DNA from: Proteobacteria bacterium UBA7447
Lineage (GTDB): Bacteria; Pseudomonadota; Gammaproteobacteria; Arenicellales; UBA868
DNA length: 33,698 nucleotides
Reading direction: 5' to 3'
NCBI GenBank assembly: GCA_002477475.1
Contig: DLPX01000016.1
Location: 4,349 to 38,046 of the forward strand
The stretch's first letter is position 1; every line of letters starts with the position of its first letter. Shown here in pieces: positions 23,993 through 33,417 of the stretch. Made by a program: the position numbers and the translations under genes. Below the pieces are notes generated by a model, which worked only from the letters and a program-made list of their open reading frames with translations, searched no databases and had not been told where the DNA came from.

Positions 23993-25366
23993 ATGGACAA
24001 CGCTTTGGCAACGACCCTGCACCCAGCGCCTTGGTCACGGGCAACCGTTTTCGGATTGGGCGCATCCGGTTTTTCCACGGTGAAGTACCTCGTTGCGTTG
24101 GGAGTCGAGGTCGAGGTTCAGGACAGTCGCGACGTGGCGCCGTGTTATTCGGAACTGACCCGACAGTTTCCCCATGTTCCGGTTCAGTTGGGACAGTTCA
24201 CGACCCCCAATCTTGGGCGTGGTGATCTTGCGGTCGTCAGTCCGGGCATTGCCTTGTCGGAGCCGGTGATTGAGAAGGCTCGTCAGCAGCAGGTTGAAAT
24301 TGTTGGGGATATCGAGCTCTTTGTACGCGCCTGTCCGGCACCGATGTTGGCGATTACCGGTTCAAACGGAAAAACCACGGTAACCACACTGGTGGGCCAG
24401 ATGCTGGCAGCCCAGGGGCTGAACGCTCCAGTGGCGGGCAATATCGGGATGCCGGCCCTGGATCTTTTGGAAGGCCCCATACCGGACGTCGTGGTGCTGG
24501 AACTATCCAGTTTCCAGTTGGAAGCCACCGATTCACTCAAGGCCAAGGCAGCGGCCATTCTGAATCTGTCGCCTGATCATATGGACCGCTATGCAACCGT
24601 TGCGCAATACCTCGATGCCAAGCGGCGAATTCTGAAAGGCGCTGTCAAGGGGATTATCAATCGCGACGATCCCACTCTGCAGAAGATGGACGTTTCCAGT
24701 GCGGTCGAGATTATCTCCTTCGGCCTGGATGCGCCGTTGCGTGCGGCAGACTACGGGCTCGCGACGGATTCTGACGGTGACGACTGGATCGTTCGGGGAC
24801 ATACCAGGGTCCTTCCTGTTTCGTCGCTGACCATGACCGGACGGCACAACGTCATGAATGCTCTCGCCGCGCTTGGGCTGATTGAGTCCGCTGGCTATGA
24901 AATCAACCCGCCGGCTCTGGATGCCCTATCTGCATTTCGTGGATTACCGCATCGATGCGAGCCGGTACTTGAGCGCGAGGGTGTTCTTTGGGTCAATGAT
25001 TCCAAAGGCACAAATCCGGGTGCATCCGAAGCGGCGCTGGTCGGTCTGGATCGACCCGTCGTCCTGATTGCGGGAGGTCAATCAAAGGATGCCGACTTCA
25101 GCACCTTGGCTAAGGCAATACAGCGATATGCCAGGCAGGTCCTTTTGATCGGTGAAGATCGTGTGGCTCTTGCGGCGGCGATCGGTGATCGGGTTCCCGT
25201 CACGCTTGCCGATGATCTCCCCCAGGCTGTGAGATTGGCAGCGCGCTGGGCCCAGTCGGGGGACGCAGTCTTGTTCTCACCTGCATGCGCGAGTTTCGAC
25301 ATGTTCAGGAATTTTGCCCACCGGGGTGAAGTGTTCTCGGACCTGGTTCGGGAAATGATCAGATGA
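23993..25366 (+). CDS. murD: UDP-MurNAc-L-Ala:D-Glu ligase
   Basis: 457 residues. Adds D-glutamate to UDP-MurNAc-L-alanine. N-terminal Rossmann-like VFGLGASGFSTVKYL at 19-33; P-loop GSNGKTT at 123-129; ELSSFQLE and NLSPDHMDRY; C-terminal WVNDSKGTNPGASEAAL. Start 7 nt after mraY with AAGG upstream; ends in a 4-nt overlap with ftsW. Confidence 0.97.
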   Translation: MDNALATTLHPAPWSRATVFGLGASGFSTVKYLVALGVEVEVQDSRDVAPCYSELTRQFPHVPVQLGQFTTPNLGRGDLAVVSPGIALSEPVIEKARQQQVEIVGDIELFVRACPAPMLAITGSNGKTTVTTLVGQMLAAQGLNAPVAGNIGMPALDLLEGPIPDVVVLELSSFQLEATDSLKAKAAAILNLSPDHMDRYATVAQYLDAKRRILKGAVKGIINRDDPTLQKMDVSSAVEIISFGLDAPLRAADYGLATDSDGDDWIVRGHTRVLPVSSLTMTGRHNVMNALAALGLIESAGYEINPPALDALSAFRGLPHRCEPVLEREGVLWVNDSKGTNPGASEAALVGLDRPVVLIAGGQSKDADFSTLAKAIQRYARQVLLIGEDRVALAAAIGDRVPVTLADDLPQAVRLAARWAQSGDAVLFSPACASFDMFRNFAHRGEVFSDLVREMIR

Positions 25367-26514
25367 GCGTGATCGAAATCCCCTTGCAGATACCCCGCCG
25401 ATTGGCGAGTGCCGATCCGCTGTTGTTGGCGCCGGTAGCGGTGTTACTGGCCTTCAGTGTCGTGATGGTCTTCTCGGCTGCGATCGGTACCCATGGGGGC
25501 ATTGGTGGCGGGGCGGCAGTTTTGGTCAAGCACCTCTTCGGTATTGTTTTGGCGCTTTCATTGGGCGTTGCCGCAGCATGTGCCCCCCTTGATCTGTGGC
25601 AGCGCGCCTCCCGGTGCCTGCTGGGCATGGGAGCCGCATTGCTTGCCCTCATTCTGATTCCCGGGATCGGTCACGAGGTCAACGGCAGTACGCGATGGCT
25701 GGATTTGGGTTTGTTCAATTTCCAGCCCTCAGAGTTGATCAAGGTGCTGACGGTCCTTTTTCTTGCTGATCACTTTGTGCGTCACGCATCGGCGATGGAT
25801 TCATTCCAGAACTGCATCCTGATCCCTGCCGCGGTGATTGGGTCGATCGGGGTGTTGCTGCTGCTTGAGCCTGACCTCGGATGTACCGCCGTGATCATGA
25901 TGGTGACGTTGGGTATGATGTTCCTCGCCGGAACACCCCTTCGGTACATTTTCGGTGCGATTGCCGTGGCGGTTTGTGCGGTCGCGGTACTGATCGCGAC
26001 GGCCGAATACCGGTTGGACCGGGTTTCCAGTTTTATGGATCCCTGGGCGGATCCCTATGGATCAGGTTTTCAACTGGTTCAGGCATTGATTGCGTTAGGT
26101 AGCGGCGAATGGTTCGGCGTTGGTTTGGGCGCGAGCGTGCAGAAACTCTTTTATTTGCCCCATGCCAGCAATGATTTCCTGATTGCAGTGGTGGGAGAGG
26201 AACTCGGACTGGTGGGTGTCGCGGCGCTCTTGTGTCTTTATGGTTTGGTGCTCTGGCGGGTCTTCAATCTTGCATCAAGGGCGGCTGCTGCCAAGGCTTA
26301 TTTCGGGGCCCGGCTCGCGCAGGGGATCGGTCTGTTGCTGATCGTACAGGTGATGTTTCATTTTGCGGTCAACCTTGGATTGGTGCCGACCAAAGGCCTG
26401 AACCTGCCATTGATGAGTTATGGGGGCAGCAGCATGCTGATCAACGGGCTGGCGTTCGGTTTGTTGATATCCATAGAGCACAGCCTGTCGAAAGGCCGCG
26501 TGGGGGCGCGTTGA
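25363..26514 (+). CDS. ftsW: SEDS septal glycosyltransferase FtsW
   Basis: 383 residues with about ten membrane helices. Polymerises lipid II at the septum together with FtsI. SEDS motifs: GSTRWLDLGLFNFQPSEL, LLEPDLG, DPWADPYGSGFQLVQ, GLGASVQKLFYLP, and the late GLNLPLMSYGGSSML. The catalytic aspartate is D271. It lies in PHASNDF, where most FtsW proteins have PEAHTDF, so the His-Thr before the Asp is Ser-Asn here. ATG overlaps the murD stop (ATGA). Confidence 0.96.
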   Translation: MSVIEIPLQIPRRLASADPLLLAPVAVLLAFSVVMVFSAAIGTHGGIGGGAAVLVKHLFGIVLALSLGVAAACAPLDLWQRASRCLLGMGAALLALILIPGIGHEVNGSTRWLDLGLFNFQPSELIKVLTVLFLADHFVRHASAMDSFQNCILIPAAVIGSIGVLLLLEPDLGCTAVIMMVTLGMMFLAGTPLRYIFGAIAVAVCAVAVLIATAEYRLDRVSSFMDPWADPYGSGFQLVQALIALGSGEWFGVGLGASVQKLFYLPHASNDFLIAVVGEELGLVGVAALLCLYGLVLWRVFNLASRAAAAKAYFGARLAQGIGLLLIVQVMFHFAVNLGLVPTKGLNLPLMSYGGSSMLINGLAFGLLISIEHSLSKGRVGAR

Positions 26515-27584
26515 CTACGGTGATGATCATGGCAGGAGGCACGGGCGGGCACGTGTATCCCGCATTGAGTGTGGCTGAGCATCTTCGTGATCAGGGTATT
26601 GAGATAGTCTGGTTGGGTACCCGCAAAGGGCTTGAAGCCCGTGTGGTTCCTGCTGCAGGCTTTCAGATGGAATGGCTTGAGATTAAGGGGCTTGTGGGTA
26701 GCTCCTGGATGCGAAAAGCGATGATGCCCTGGATGCTGTTGAGGGCGCTCATCCAGGCACTCAGGATCACGCGTCGACGAATGCCGGATGCAGTGCTGGG
26801 GATGGGGGGCTTTGCAGCAGGCCCGGGAGGTCTTGCGGCCTGGTTGTTGCGCCGACCCCTTGTGATTCACGAAGCCAACGCGGTTTGTGGCGTCACTAAC
26901 CGGCTGCTTGCGCCCTTATCCAAACGGGTGCTGACCGGCTTCGAGAACGTGAGACATCTTGGAGCGAGCGCCAAGTGTACAGGCAATCCGGTTCGCCAGG
27001 AGATTGTTCGAAGCCGAGTTGCAGAGGATTCCATTAACGTAGCACAGCCACTGCGCGTGCTGGTCCTCGGCGGCAGTCAGGGCGCACGCTCCATTAATGA
27101 TCTGGTGCCGGCGGCGTTGGTAGAGTCACAGTTCAATTCTCGGTTGACTGTCACACATCAGTGCGGCCGCGATCGGGAAGACGAAGTAAACCGAGCGTAC
27201 GCCGATGTAAAAGTCCCCGCGCGGGTGGTTCCGTTTATCGATGACATGAGTGCTGCGTATCGGCAAGCCGATCTGGTGATTGCCCGGTCGGGTGCAATGA
27301 CCGTGACAGAGCTCTGCGCGACTGGATTGGCGTCTATATTGCTGCCGTTTCCGTTTGCGGCCTCAAATCATCAGGCGGCAAATGCGCAGGCGCTTTCGAG
27401 CGCCGGTGCTGCAGTCGTGATCGAGGCATCAATGCTGGACGCACAAAGACTCGCAAAAGAGATCGATCGCCTGCTAAAGGACAGAAGTCTCTTGACCAAA
27501 ATGGGTCACGCGGCCCACAAGCTCGCGCGACCGGATGCCACGGCCAAGGTGGCAGGTTGCTGCCTGGAGTTGGCCCATGCGTGA
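26511..27584 (+). CDS. murG: Lipid II synthase MurG
   Basis: 357 residues, as in E. coli (355). Peripheral membrane glycosyltransferase adding GlcNAc to lipid I. MAGGTGGHVYPAL at 7-19 is the N-terminal glycine loop; GLVGSSW, HEANAVCGVTNRLL, TGNPVR, VLGGSQGA and RSGAMTVTEL follow. TTG 26511 is preferred as start: it overlaps the ftsW stop (TTGA) and GGGGG lies about 5 nt upstream. GTG 26520 or ATG 26523 would be slightly shorter. Confidence 0.95.
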   Translation: MTTVMIMAGGTGGHVYPALSVAEHLRDQGIEIVWLGTRKGLEARVVPAAGFQMEWLEIKGLVGSSWMRKAMMPWMLLRALIQALRITRRRMPDAVLGMGGFAAGPGGLAAWLLRRPLVIHEANAVCGVTNRLLAPLSKRVLTGFENVRHLGASAKCTGNPVRQEIVRSRVAEDSINVAQPLRVLVLGGSQGARSINDLVPAALVESQFNSRLTVTHQCGRDREDEVNRAYADVKVPARVVPFIDDMSAAYRQADLVIARSGAMTVTELCATGLASILLPFPFAASNHQAANAQALSSAGAAVVIEASMLDAQRLAKEIDRLLKDRSLLTKMGHAAHKLARPDATAKVAGCCLELAHA

Positions 27585-28983
27585 ATTCGTGCGGCATGTC
27601 CATTTTGTCGGTATCGGCGGTGCCGGTATGAGCGGTATCGCCGCGGTGTTGATCGATCAGGGGTACGAGGTCAGTGGGTCTGATCAGGCGGACTCGGCAG
27701 AGACGCGTCATCTTTCCAAAAAGGGCGCCCAGGTGTGGCTGGGGCATGATGCGGCAAACGTAACGGGTGCTGATGTGGTAGTAGCCTCCAATGCCATCGG
27801 CAGCGACAACCCTGAAGTGGTTGCTGCGGCCGATCAGGGAATACCCGTTGTGCCTCGGGCTCAGATGCTTGGAGAGCTGATGCGCTTTCGGAACGGTATT
27901 GCCGTCGCGGGTACCCACGGAAAGACCACCGCAACCAGTCTGATTGCAACCGTCTTCGCTGAAGCGCAGCTTGACCCCACGTTTCTGGTTGGCGGTCTTG
28001 TTAAAAGTGAGGCAGGCAATGCCCGTTTGGGTAACGGACGATGGCTGATTGCCGAAGCAGACGAAAGCGACGCGTCATTTTTGCATCTGCAGCCGCATAT
28101 TGCGGTGGTGACCAATATTGATACCGATCACATGGCGACTTATGGCGGTGACTTTGGTCAGCTGACGGACACCTTTCTGAAGTTTTTGCACAATCTGCCG
28201 TTCTACGGTTTGGCGGTATTGTGTTCGGATGACGCCGTGATTCGCGATCTTCGGCCGCACATCCGACGACCTGTCGTTACTTATGGGGTAGAGCCGGAGG
28301 CGGACTATCAGGCAATCGATATCCGCCAACATGGCACCCGCATGCAGTTTGCCGTCTCACTGATGGATCGCAGTGTTATCGAGGTGGATCTGGCTCTGCC
28401 GGGACTGCACAACGTCCGTAACGCCCTTGCCGCCATTACTGTCGCAGACAAGGTCGGTATTGCGCCGGATTCTATCGTAAAAGGGTTACGCAATTTTGGT
28501 GGGATCGGCCGGCGTTTTGAGATTTTGGGAGAAATTTTTTTCGACACCGGGCGCGCGCTGCTGGTCGATGACTATGCGCATCATCCTAGAGAGATCGAGG
28601 CAACCCTGGCAGCGGCCCAGGGCAGCTGGCCCGATCGACGCAAGGTCGTCGTGTTCCAGCCTCACCGCTTCACCCGGACGGAGGAACTGCTGGATGACTT
28701 CAGCGCACTTCTGCGCGGCGTGGCTTGTCTTGTTGTCACAGAAGTCTACGCGGCTGGAGAGGAACCTATCGCGAGGGCCGATGGCCGGGCCCTGTGTCGA
28801 TCGATCCGGGCACGCGGTGGAACAGATCCGGTTTTTGTTTCTGATCTCACGGGACTCAAAGAGGCTCTTTCACCGATGTTGCGTGATGGTGATGTGGTAC
28901 TGACCCTGGGTGCGGGAGACATCGGCCGTGCAGCACGGGAGTTGATCGCTCCGGTCCGTCTGCATGAGGGGACCTACGGGTGA
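27577..28983 (+). CDS. murC: UDP-MurNAc:L-alanine ligase
   Basis: 468 residues. First amino-acid ligase of the pathway. FVGIGGAGMSGIA at 10-22, P-loop GTHGKTT at 112-118, EADESDASFL, NIDTDHMATY and DDYAHHPREIEATL are MurC-specific. ATG 27577 overlaps murG by 8 nt and has GGAG upstream. Followed by murB with a 4-nt overlap. Confidence 0.97.
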   Translation: MREFVRHVHFVGIGGAGMSGIAAVLIDQGYEVSGSDQADSAETRHLSKKGAQVWLGHDAANVTGADVVVASNAIGSDNPEVVAAADQGIPVVPRAQMLGELMRFRNGIAVAGTHGKTTATSLIATVFAEAQLDPTFLVGGLVKSEAGNARLGNGRWLIAEADESDASFLHLQPHIAVVTNIDTDHMATYGGDFGQLTDTFLKFLHNLPFYGLAVLCSDDAVIRDLRPHIRRPVVTYGVEPEADYQAIDIRQHGTRMQFAVSLMDRSVIEVDLALPGLHNVRNALAAITVADKVGIAPDSIVKGLRNFGGIGRRFEILGEIFFDTGRALLVDDYAHHPREIEATLAAAQGSWPDRRKVVVFQPHRFTRTEELLDDFSALLRGVACLVVTEVYAAGEEPIARADGRALCRSIRARGGTDPVFVSDLTGLKEALSPMLRDGDVVLTLGAGDIGRAARELIAPVRLHEGTYG

Positions 28984-29894
28984 CTGACGTCATGACCGCA
29001 GACAAGCAGACGGCATTCGTTGGAGTTCGCGGCACGATTCGTTGCGACGAGCCGATGTCAAACCACACCAGCTGGAAGGTGGGTGGCCCGGCCCGTTACT
29101 TCTTTGAGCCCGCCGATCGCAAAGACCTGAGCGCCTTTCTCAAGGGGCTGGATCCAGAAGTACCAGTGCTGTGGTTGGGCCTGGGTAGCAACCTGTTAGT
29201 TAGGGATGGCGGGTTTGACGGTGCCGTGATTGCGGCGCATCGAGGCCTTCGGGAATTAAGAGACCTTGGAGAGGGACGCTTCGTAGTTGAAACAGGAGTG
29301 TCTTGTGCACGGTTCTCAAGGTTTTCAGCCAAGCTTGGGTGGTCCGGTGGCGAATTTCTGGCCGGTGTTCCCGGAACGATGGGCGGCGCGCTTGCCATGA
29401 ACGCCGGCGCGTTCGGCTCTGAGACCTGGAGCCTGGTTGAGGAAGTGGAACTCGTCAATCGCGCAGGCAGGTTTGAAAACCGCCCGGCCGGGTCCTTTGC
29501 GGTCTCATATCGGCAAGTCGACATTCCTCCAGCCCATTGGTTTACGGCAGGGGTGTTTCGGTTAAGCCAGGGAACGGGTAGTGAGGACGCCAGCGTTCGG
29601 TCGTTACTCGAGAAGCGGTCCGAGACCCAGCCGGTTCGACAGTCAAGCGCCGGATCAGTCTTCAGGAATCCGCCAAACGATCACGCTGCACGCCTGATCG
29701 AAAGTTCAGGCTTGAAAGGCCTGCGTATCGGCGGCGCACTGGTCTCGATGCAGCATGCCAACTTCATCGTGAATGACCGGCAGGCCTGTGCGAAAGACAT
29801 TGAGAGCTTGATCGAGAGAGTGCAAGCGACCGTTGCGGATCACACCGGTGTTCGCCTTGTGCCGGAAGTCCGATTTGTAGGAGAGCATCAATGA
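28980..29894 (+). CDS. murB: UDP-N-acetylenolpyruvoylglucosamine reductase, type II
   Basis: 304 residues. FAD enzyme that reduces enolpyruvyl-UDP-GlcNAc to UDP-MurNAc with NADPH. SNHTSWKVGGPARYF, LGLGSNLLVRDGGFDG, FLAGVPGTMGGALAMNAGAFG, SAGSVFRNPP (with the proton-donating Ser) and GGALVSMQHANFIVN define it. Length and motifs fit the shorter type II enzymes rather than the type I E. coli enzyme (342). GTG start overlapping the murC stop, GAGGGG 8 nt upstream. ftsQ follows directly, with no ddl between. Confidence 0.96.
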   Translation: MTDVMTADKQTAFVGVRGTIRCDEPMSNHTSWKVGGPARYFFEPADRKDLSAFLKGLDPEVPVLWLGLGSNLLVRDGGFDGAVIAAHRGLRELRDLGEGRFVVETGVSCARFSRFSAKLGWSGGEFLAGVPGTMGGALAMNAGAFGSETWSLVEEVELVNRAGRFENRPAGSFAVSYRQVDIPPAHWFTAGVFRLSQGTGSEDASVRSLLEKRSETQPVRQSSAGSVFRNPPNDHAARLIESSGLKGLRIGGALVSMQHANFIVNDRQACAKDIESLIERVQATVADHTGVRLVPEVRFVGEHQ

Positions 29895-30733
29895 GTACTG
29901 ACACTATCGACCTGCCTGAGATCAGACCTGTATCTGGTCCGCAGGAGACCTCCGAGAAAACGGGTGACGGGACTGATCAACGCAAAGGCTGGAAAGTGAT
30001 TGCGGCTTTGGTGCTATTGCTGGTCAGCGCGCTGGCTGTGGATCAGATCATCCGGTCAGGCTACTTCACTATCGAAAGAGTGATGATCTCGAACAGGGTC
30101 CAGCACGTAGATCAGGGGATTGTCGAGCGCACTGCGTGGCGCAGCATCCACGGTAACTACCTGAATGTGGACTTGAGCCAGGTCGAGAAGGCTCTTGAGA
30201 CCTTGCCCGGCATCTATCAGGCGATGGTGCGCCGTGTTTGGCCAGATGCGCTGGAACTGCAGGTGGTGGAAACGCAGGCGATGGCCCGTTTCCAGACCCT
30301 CCAGAATCCCAACGAGAGCGCGCCTGACAGTTATATCAACCTTGCACCTGGTCAAGCTCTGCGTGCCTCCCCCGTACTGCGAGGACCCAAAGAACAACGC
30401 GAGACTCTGGTAGACACCTTCTTTTCCGTGATGCCCCTGTTGCAGGAAGCGGGTTTAGAGCCGTTGGAGCTTTTCGTCAGCAAGGCTGGTCGCTGGACAT
30501 TGGAAGTGCGTGCAGAGGGATCCCTCGTGCCAGCTCGGTTTGAATTGCTGCTGGGCCGCGACGGGGTCGTTGAGAAGGTGGATCGGTTTACCCGCAGTTT
30601 CACAATTGCCCTTGGGGATAAGGCGGATCGCATCGACAAGGTTGATATGCGCTACGCAAGCGGATTTGCGGTGCAGTGGGAGCAAGAGAATACCGAAACA
30701 GCGGTTCAGTTGGCTGGACTTTCAGGAAGCTAG
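29891..30733 (+). CDS. ftsQ: Cell division protein FtsQ
   Basis: 280 residues. Cytoplasmic tail of about 34 residues, one membrane helix at about 35-52 (VIAALVLLLVSALAVDQ), then the POTRA domain (about 58-130: GYFTIERVMISNRVQHVD, LPGIYQAMVRRVWPDALEL) and the periplasmic FtsQ beta domain. Part of the FtsQLB complex that licenses septal synthesis. The segment after the POTRA domain (FQTLQNPNESAPDS) differs from the usual W-x(n)-LLN pattern. Overlaps murB by 4 nt. Confidence 0.93.
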   Translation: MSTDTIDLPEIRPVSGPQETSEKTGDGTDQRKGWKVIAALVLLLVSALAVDQIIRSGYFTIERVMISNRVQHVDQGIVERTAWRSIHGNYLNVDLSQVEKALETLPGIYQAMVRRVWPDALELQVVETQAMARFQTLQNPNESAPDSYINLAPGQALRASPVLRGPKEQRETLVDTFFSVMPLLQEAGLEPLELFVSKAGRWTLEVRAEGSLVPARFELLLGRDGVVEKVDRFTRSFTIALGDKADRIDKVDMRYASGFAVQWEQENTETAVQLAGLSGS

Positions 30734-30750
30734 AGGTTGATCGAAACATC

Positions 30751-32004
30751 ATGACGAAGCGACTCGTTAACGAAATCATTGTCGGGCTCGATATCGGCAC
30801 TTCAAAGGTACTTGCCGTTGTCGCCGAGGTAAAAGAGAACCAGGAAATCGAGATCCTGGGGGTCGGACAGCATGCGTCGAAAGGTTTGCGCAAGGGCGTG
30901 GTGGCGAATATCGACTCCACTGTGCAGTCGATCCAGCAGGCCATCGAGGAGGCGGAACTGACGGCGGAATGCCGGATCAGTTCGGTTTACGCAGGTATTG
31001 CCGGGGCCCATATCACTAGCATGAACTCCAGCGGTGTCGCTGCTATCAAGAATCGGAATGAAGTCAGCGCTGAAGATGTTGAGCGGGTCCTCGATGCGGC
31101 GCAGGCACAGGCCATCCCGAACGATCAGCAAGTCCTGCACATTCTCCCCCAGGACTTCATTATTGATGGTCAGGACGGCATTCGTGAGCCCATTGGCATG
31201 AGCGGCGTTCGCCTTGAAGCCAAGGTGCACATCATTACTGGCGCAGTCAGCGCAGCCCAGAACATAGTCAAGTGCATCACTCGATGCGGACTTGACGTTG
31301 AGGAGATTGTGCTCGAACAAGTGGCCTCGAGTTATGCGGTTTTGGATGACGACGAAACCGAACTCGGGGTGGCCATGGTCGATATTGGCGGTGGGACAAC
31401 AGACATTGCCGTCTTTACCGATGGCGCGATCCGCCACACTGCCGTTCTGCCTGTCGCCGGGGACCAGATCACAAATGACATCGCAGTGGCTCTGAGAACG
31501 CCGACTCAGGCTGCAGAAGAGCTCAAAAAGAACTTCGGAACAGCGCTGGTGCAGTTGGCCCCTGAGGGAGAGATGATCGATACCCCCAGTGTCGGTGAGC
31601 GGGCACCGCGAAAGCTTGCGAGGACCACGTTGGCGGATGTCATTGAGCCGCGGGTAGAAGAACTCTTCCTGCTCATTCAGGCAGAACTGCGGCGCAGTGG
31701 GTTTGAAGAGCTTTTAGGTACGGGGATTGTGCTGACAGGCGGCAGCGCCAAACTGGCCGGAATGGTGGAACTCGCCGAGGAGATCTTCCACATGCCGGTT
31801 CGTCTTGGCGTGCCCCAGTACAACGGCGCCCGCAGTGAGTTGATTCGAAATGCCTCTTATTCGACCGGCGTCGGGTTGGTGCTGTTTGGTCTTGAGCATC
31901 CAACCCAGCAAAAAAGAAAGCCCCGCGCTTTGCCGGATATTGCGGCCGTTGAATTTGTCAGCAAGATGAAGCGCTGGTTTTCATCCCGATTAAAGGAGGA
32001 CTGA
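30751..32004 (+). CDS. ftsA: Cell division protein FtsA
   Basis: 417 residues. Actin-like ATPase that tethers FtsZ to the membrane and recruits later division proteins. LDIGTSKVLAVVAEV near the N-terminus, VDIGGGTTDIAVF, and VLTGGSAKLAGMVELAEEIF are its phosphate and adenosine motifs. The C-terminal MKRWFSSRLKED is the amphipathic membrane-targeting helix. ATG 30751 is 17 nt after ftsQ; GAGG lies about 14 nt upstream, a long spacing. Confidence 0.97.
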   Translation: MTKRLVNEIIVGLDIGTSKVLAVVAEVKENQEIEILGVGQHASKGLRKGVVANIDSTVQSIQQAIEEAELTAECRISSVYAGIAGAHITSMNSSGVAAIKNRNEVSAEDVERVLDAAQAQAIPNDQQVLHILPQDFIIDGQDGIREPIGMSGVRLEAKVHIITGAVSAAQNIVKCITRCGLDVEEIVLEQVASSYAVLDDDETELGVAMVDIGGGTTDIAVFTDGAIRHTAVLPVAGDQITNDIAVALRTPTQAAEELKKNFGTALVQLAPEGEMIDTPSVGERAPRKLARTTLADVIEPRVEELFLLIQAELRRSGFEELLGTGIVLTGGSAKLAGMVELAEEIFHMPVRLGVPQYNGARSELIRNASYSTGVGLVLFGLEHPTQQKRKPRALPDIAAVEFVSKMKRWFSSRLKED

Positions 32005-32109
32005 GCATGCATACATTCATGACGAAGTCCGATCCCCGTCAACGACTCGCTTTTTGTTTCCCGATACAGTCATTGTCTTTTGTTCAACCCCTATCTGAGG
32101 AGAACTACT

Positions 32110-33255
32110 ATGTTTGAACTCATGGAAGTATTTGGCCAGCAGGCCGTTATTAAAGTTATCGGAATTGGCGGAGGTGGCGGCAATGCCGTGGATCATATGA
32201 TCTCAGCCAGTCTGGAAGGGGTGGAATTTATTGCCGCCAATACGGATGCCCAGGCGTTGCACCGTTCGGGCGTTTCCAAGGTGATGCAGTTGGGCGAGGG
32301 CCTGACCCGCGGTCTTGGCGCGGGGGCCAACCCGGAGGTCGGCCGCCAGGCAGCTTCAGAAGACCGGGACAAGATCGCTGCTGCTTTGGATGGCACGGAC
32401 ATGGTCTTTTTAACCGCCGGCATGGGCGGAGGGACAGGTACCGGTGCCGCGCCGGTGATTGCGCAACTGGCGCGGGAGAAAGGGATTCTTACCGTGGCGG
32501 TAGTGACACGGCCGTTTGCATTTGAGGGAAAGAGACGTATCGACGCGGCCGAACAGGGAATCAAGGAACTCGGCGAACTGGTCGATTCTTTGATCGTGAT
32601 TCCAAACGAGCGCATCATGGAAGTCATGGGCGGGAACGTCACTTTGCTTGAGGCTTTCGGCAAGGCGAATGAGGTGCTCTTTAATGCAGTGCAGGGTATC
32701 TCAGAGTTGATCACCCGACCTGGTCTCATCAACGTTGACTTCGCAGATGTGCGCACGGTGATGGCAGAGATGGGAATGGCGATGATGGGTTCCGCAACGG
32801 CAACCGGACCGGACCGTGCAATGCAGGCGGCAAGAGCCGCTGTTTCCAGTCCGTTATTGGAAGAAGTCGACATCCACGGCGCCAAAGGCCTGTTGGTGAA
32901 TGTTTCGGCGGGACCCGATATGCAGTTGGATGAATTCGCTCAGGTTGGCGAGATTGTCAACGAGTATGCCTCCGAGGATGGGACCGTAGTGATTGGTACC
33001 GTTCTCGATCCCGAGATGGATGATGAATTGCGGGTAACCATGGTCGCGACAGGGATTCGCAAAGCGCCCCAGATCAGTCTGGTCAAGGATCAGGGAATGG
33101 AAGACGATTCGGCCGGCCACGAAGATGATTACGATGTGCCGACCGTGATTCGCCGGCGGCCGCGTGCGGCAGGTGATGTTGACCTGCAGGGGAACGCCGC
33201 AGTGGATATGGATTATCTGGATGTCCCGGCTTTTTTGCGGCGTCAGGCCGACTGA
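32110..33255 (+). CDS. ftsZ: Cell division GTPase FtsZ
   Basis: 381 residues. Tubulin homologue forming the division ring. GTP-binding GIGGGGGNAV near 18-27, the tubulin signature GGGTGTG at 106-112, and PNERIMEVMG are present. A short linker leads to the conserved C-terminal peptide DYLDVPAFLRRQAD that binds FtsA and other partners. ATG 32110 has AGGAGA 7-12 nt upstream. It is 105 nt after ftsA, the widest gap since mraZ, with no clear promoter in it. Confidence 0.98.
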   Translation: MFELMEVFGQQAVIKVIGIGGGGGNAVDHMISASLEGVEFIAANTDAQALHRSGVSKVMQLGEGLTRGLGAGANPEVGRQAASEDRDKIAAALDGTDMVFLTAGMGGGTGTGAAPVIAQLAREKGILTVAVVTRPFAFEGKRRIDAAEQGIKELGELVDSLIVIPNERIMEVMGGNVTLLEAFGKANEVLFNAVQGISELITRPGLINVDFADVRTVMAEMGMAMMGSATATGPDRAMQAARAAVSSPLLEEVDIHGAKGLLVNVSAGPDMQLDEFAQVGEIVNEYASEDGTVVIGTVLDPEMDDELRVTMVATGIRKAPQISLVKDQGMEDDSAGHEDDYDVPTVIRRRPRAAGDVDLQGNAAVDMDYLDVPAFLRRQAD

Positions 33256-33258
33256 TTT

Positions 33259-33288
33259 TTAAGCGACATGCTGGAATGGCTTAATTTC
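33259..33288 (+). terminator. Weak hairpin after ftsZ
   Basis: TTAAGC (33259-33264) can pair with GCTTAA (33279-33284), with CAT/ATG pairing further inside and a 2-nt bulge; TTTCG follows. Possible weak or partial terminator between ftsZ and lpxC. A-rich tracts (33300-33330) come next. Confidence 0.25.
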
Positions 33289-33417
33289 GAGAATTATGCA
33301 AAAAAAAGGGTGAAAATATTTCAAAAAAAGTCCTAATCTCTGATTTTTCCGTGTAAAATTGTGTCAACGCGCTGAGAAAAGTGTGAAAAACCTCGGAAAA
33401 CCGGGAAATCAGGCAGG

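Noticed and set aside
32005..32109. Promoter in the ftsA-ftsZ gap
   Set aside because: No -35/-10 pair with acceptable spacing could be found; only a strong ribosome-binding site for ftsZ is clear.
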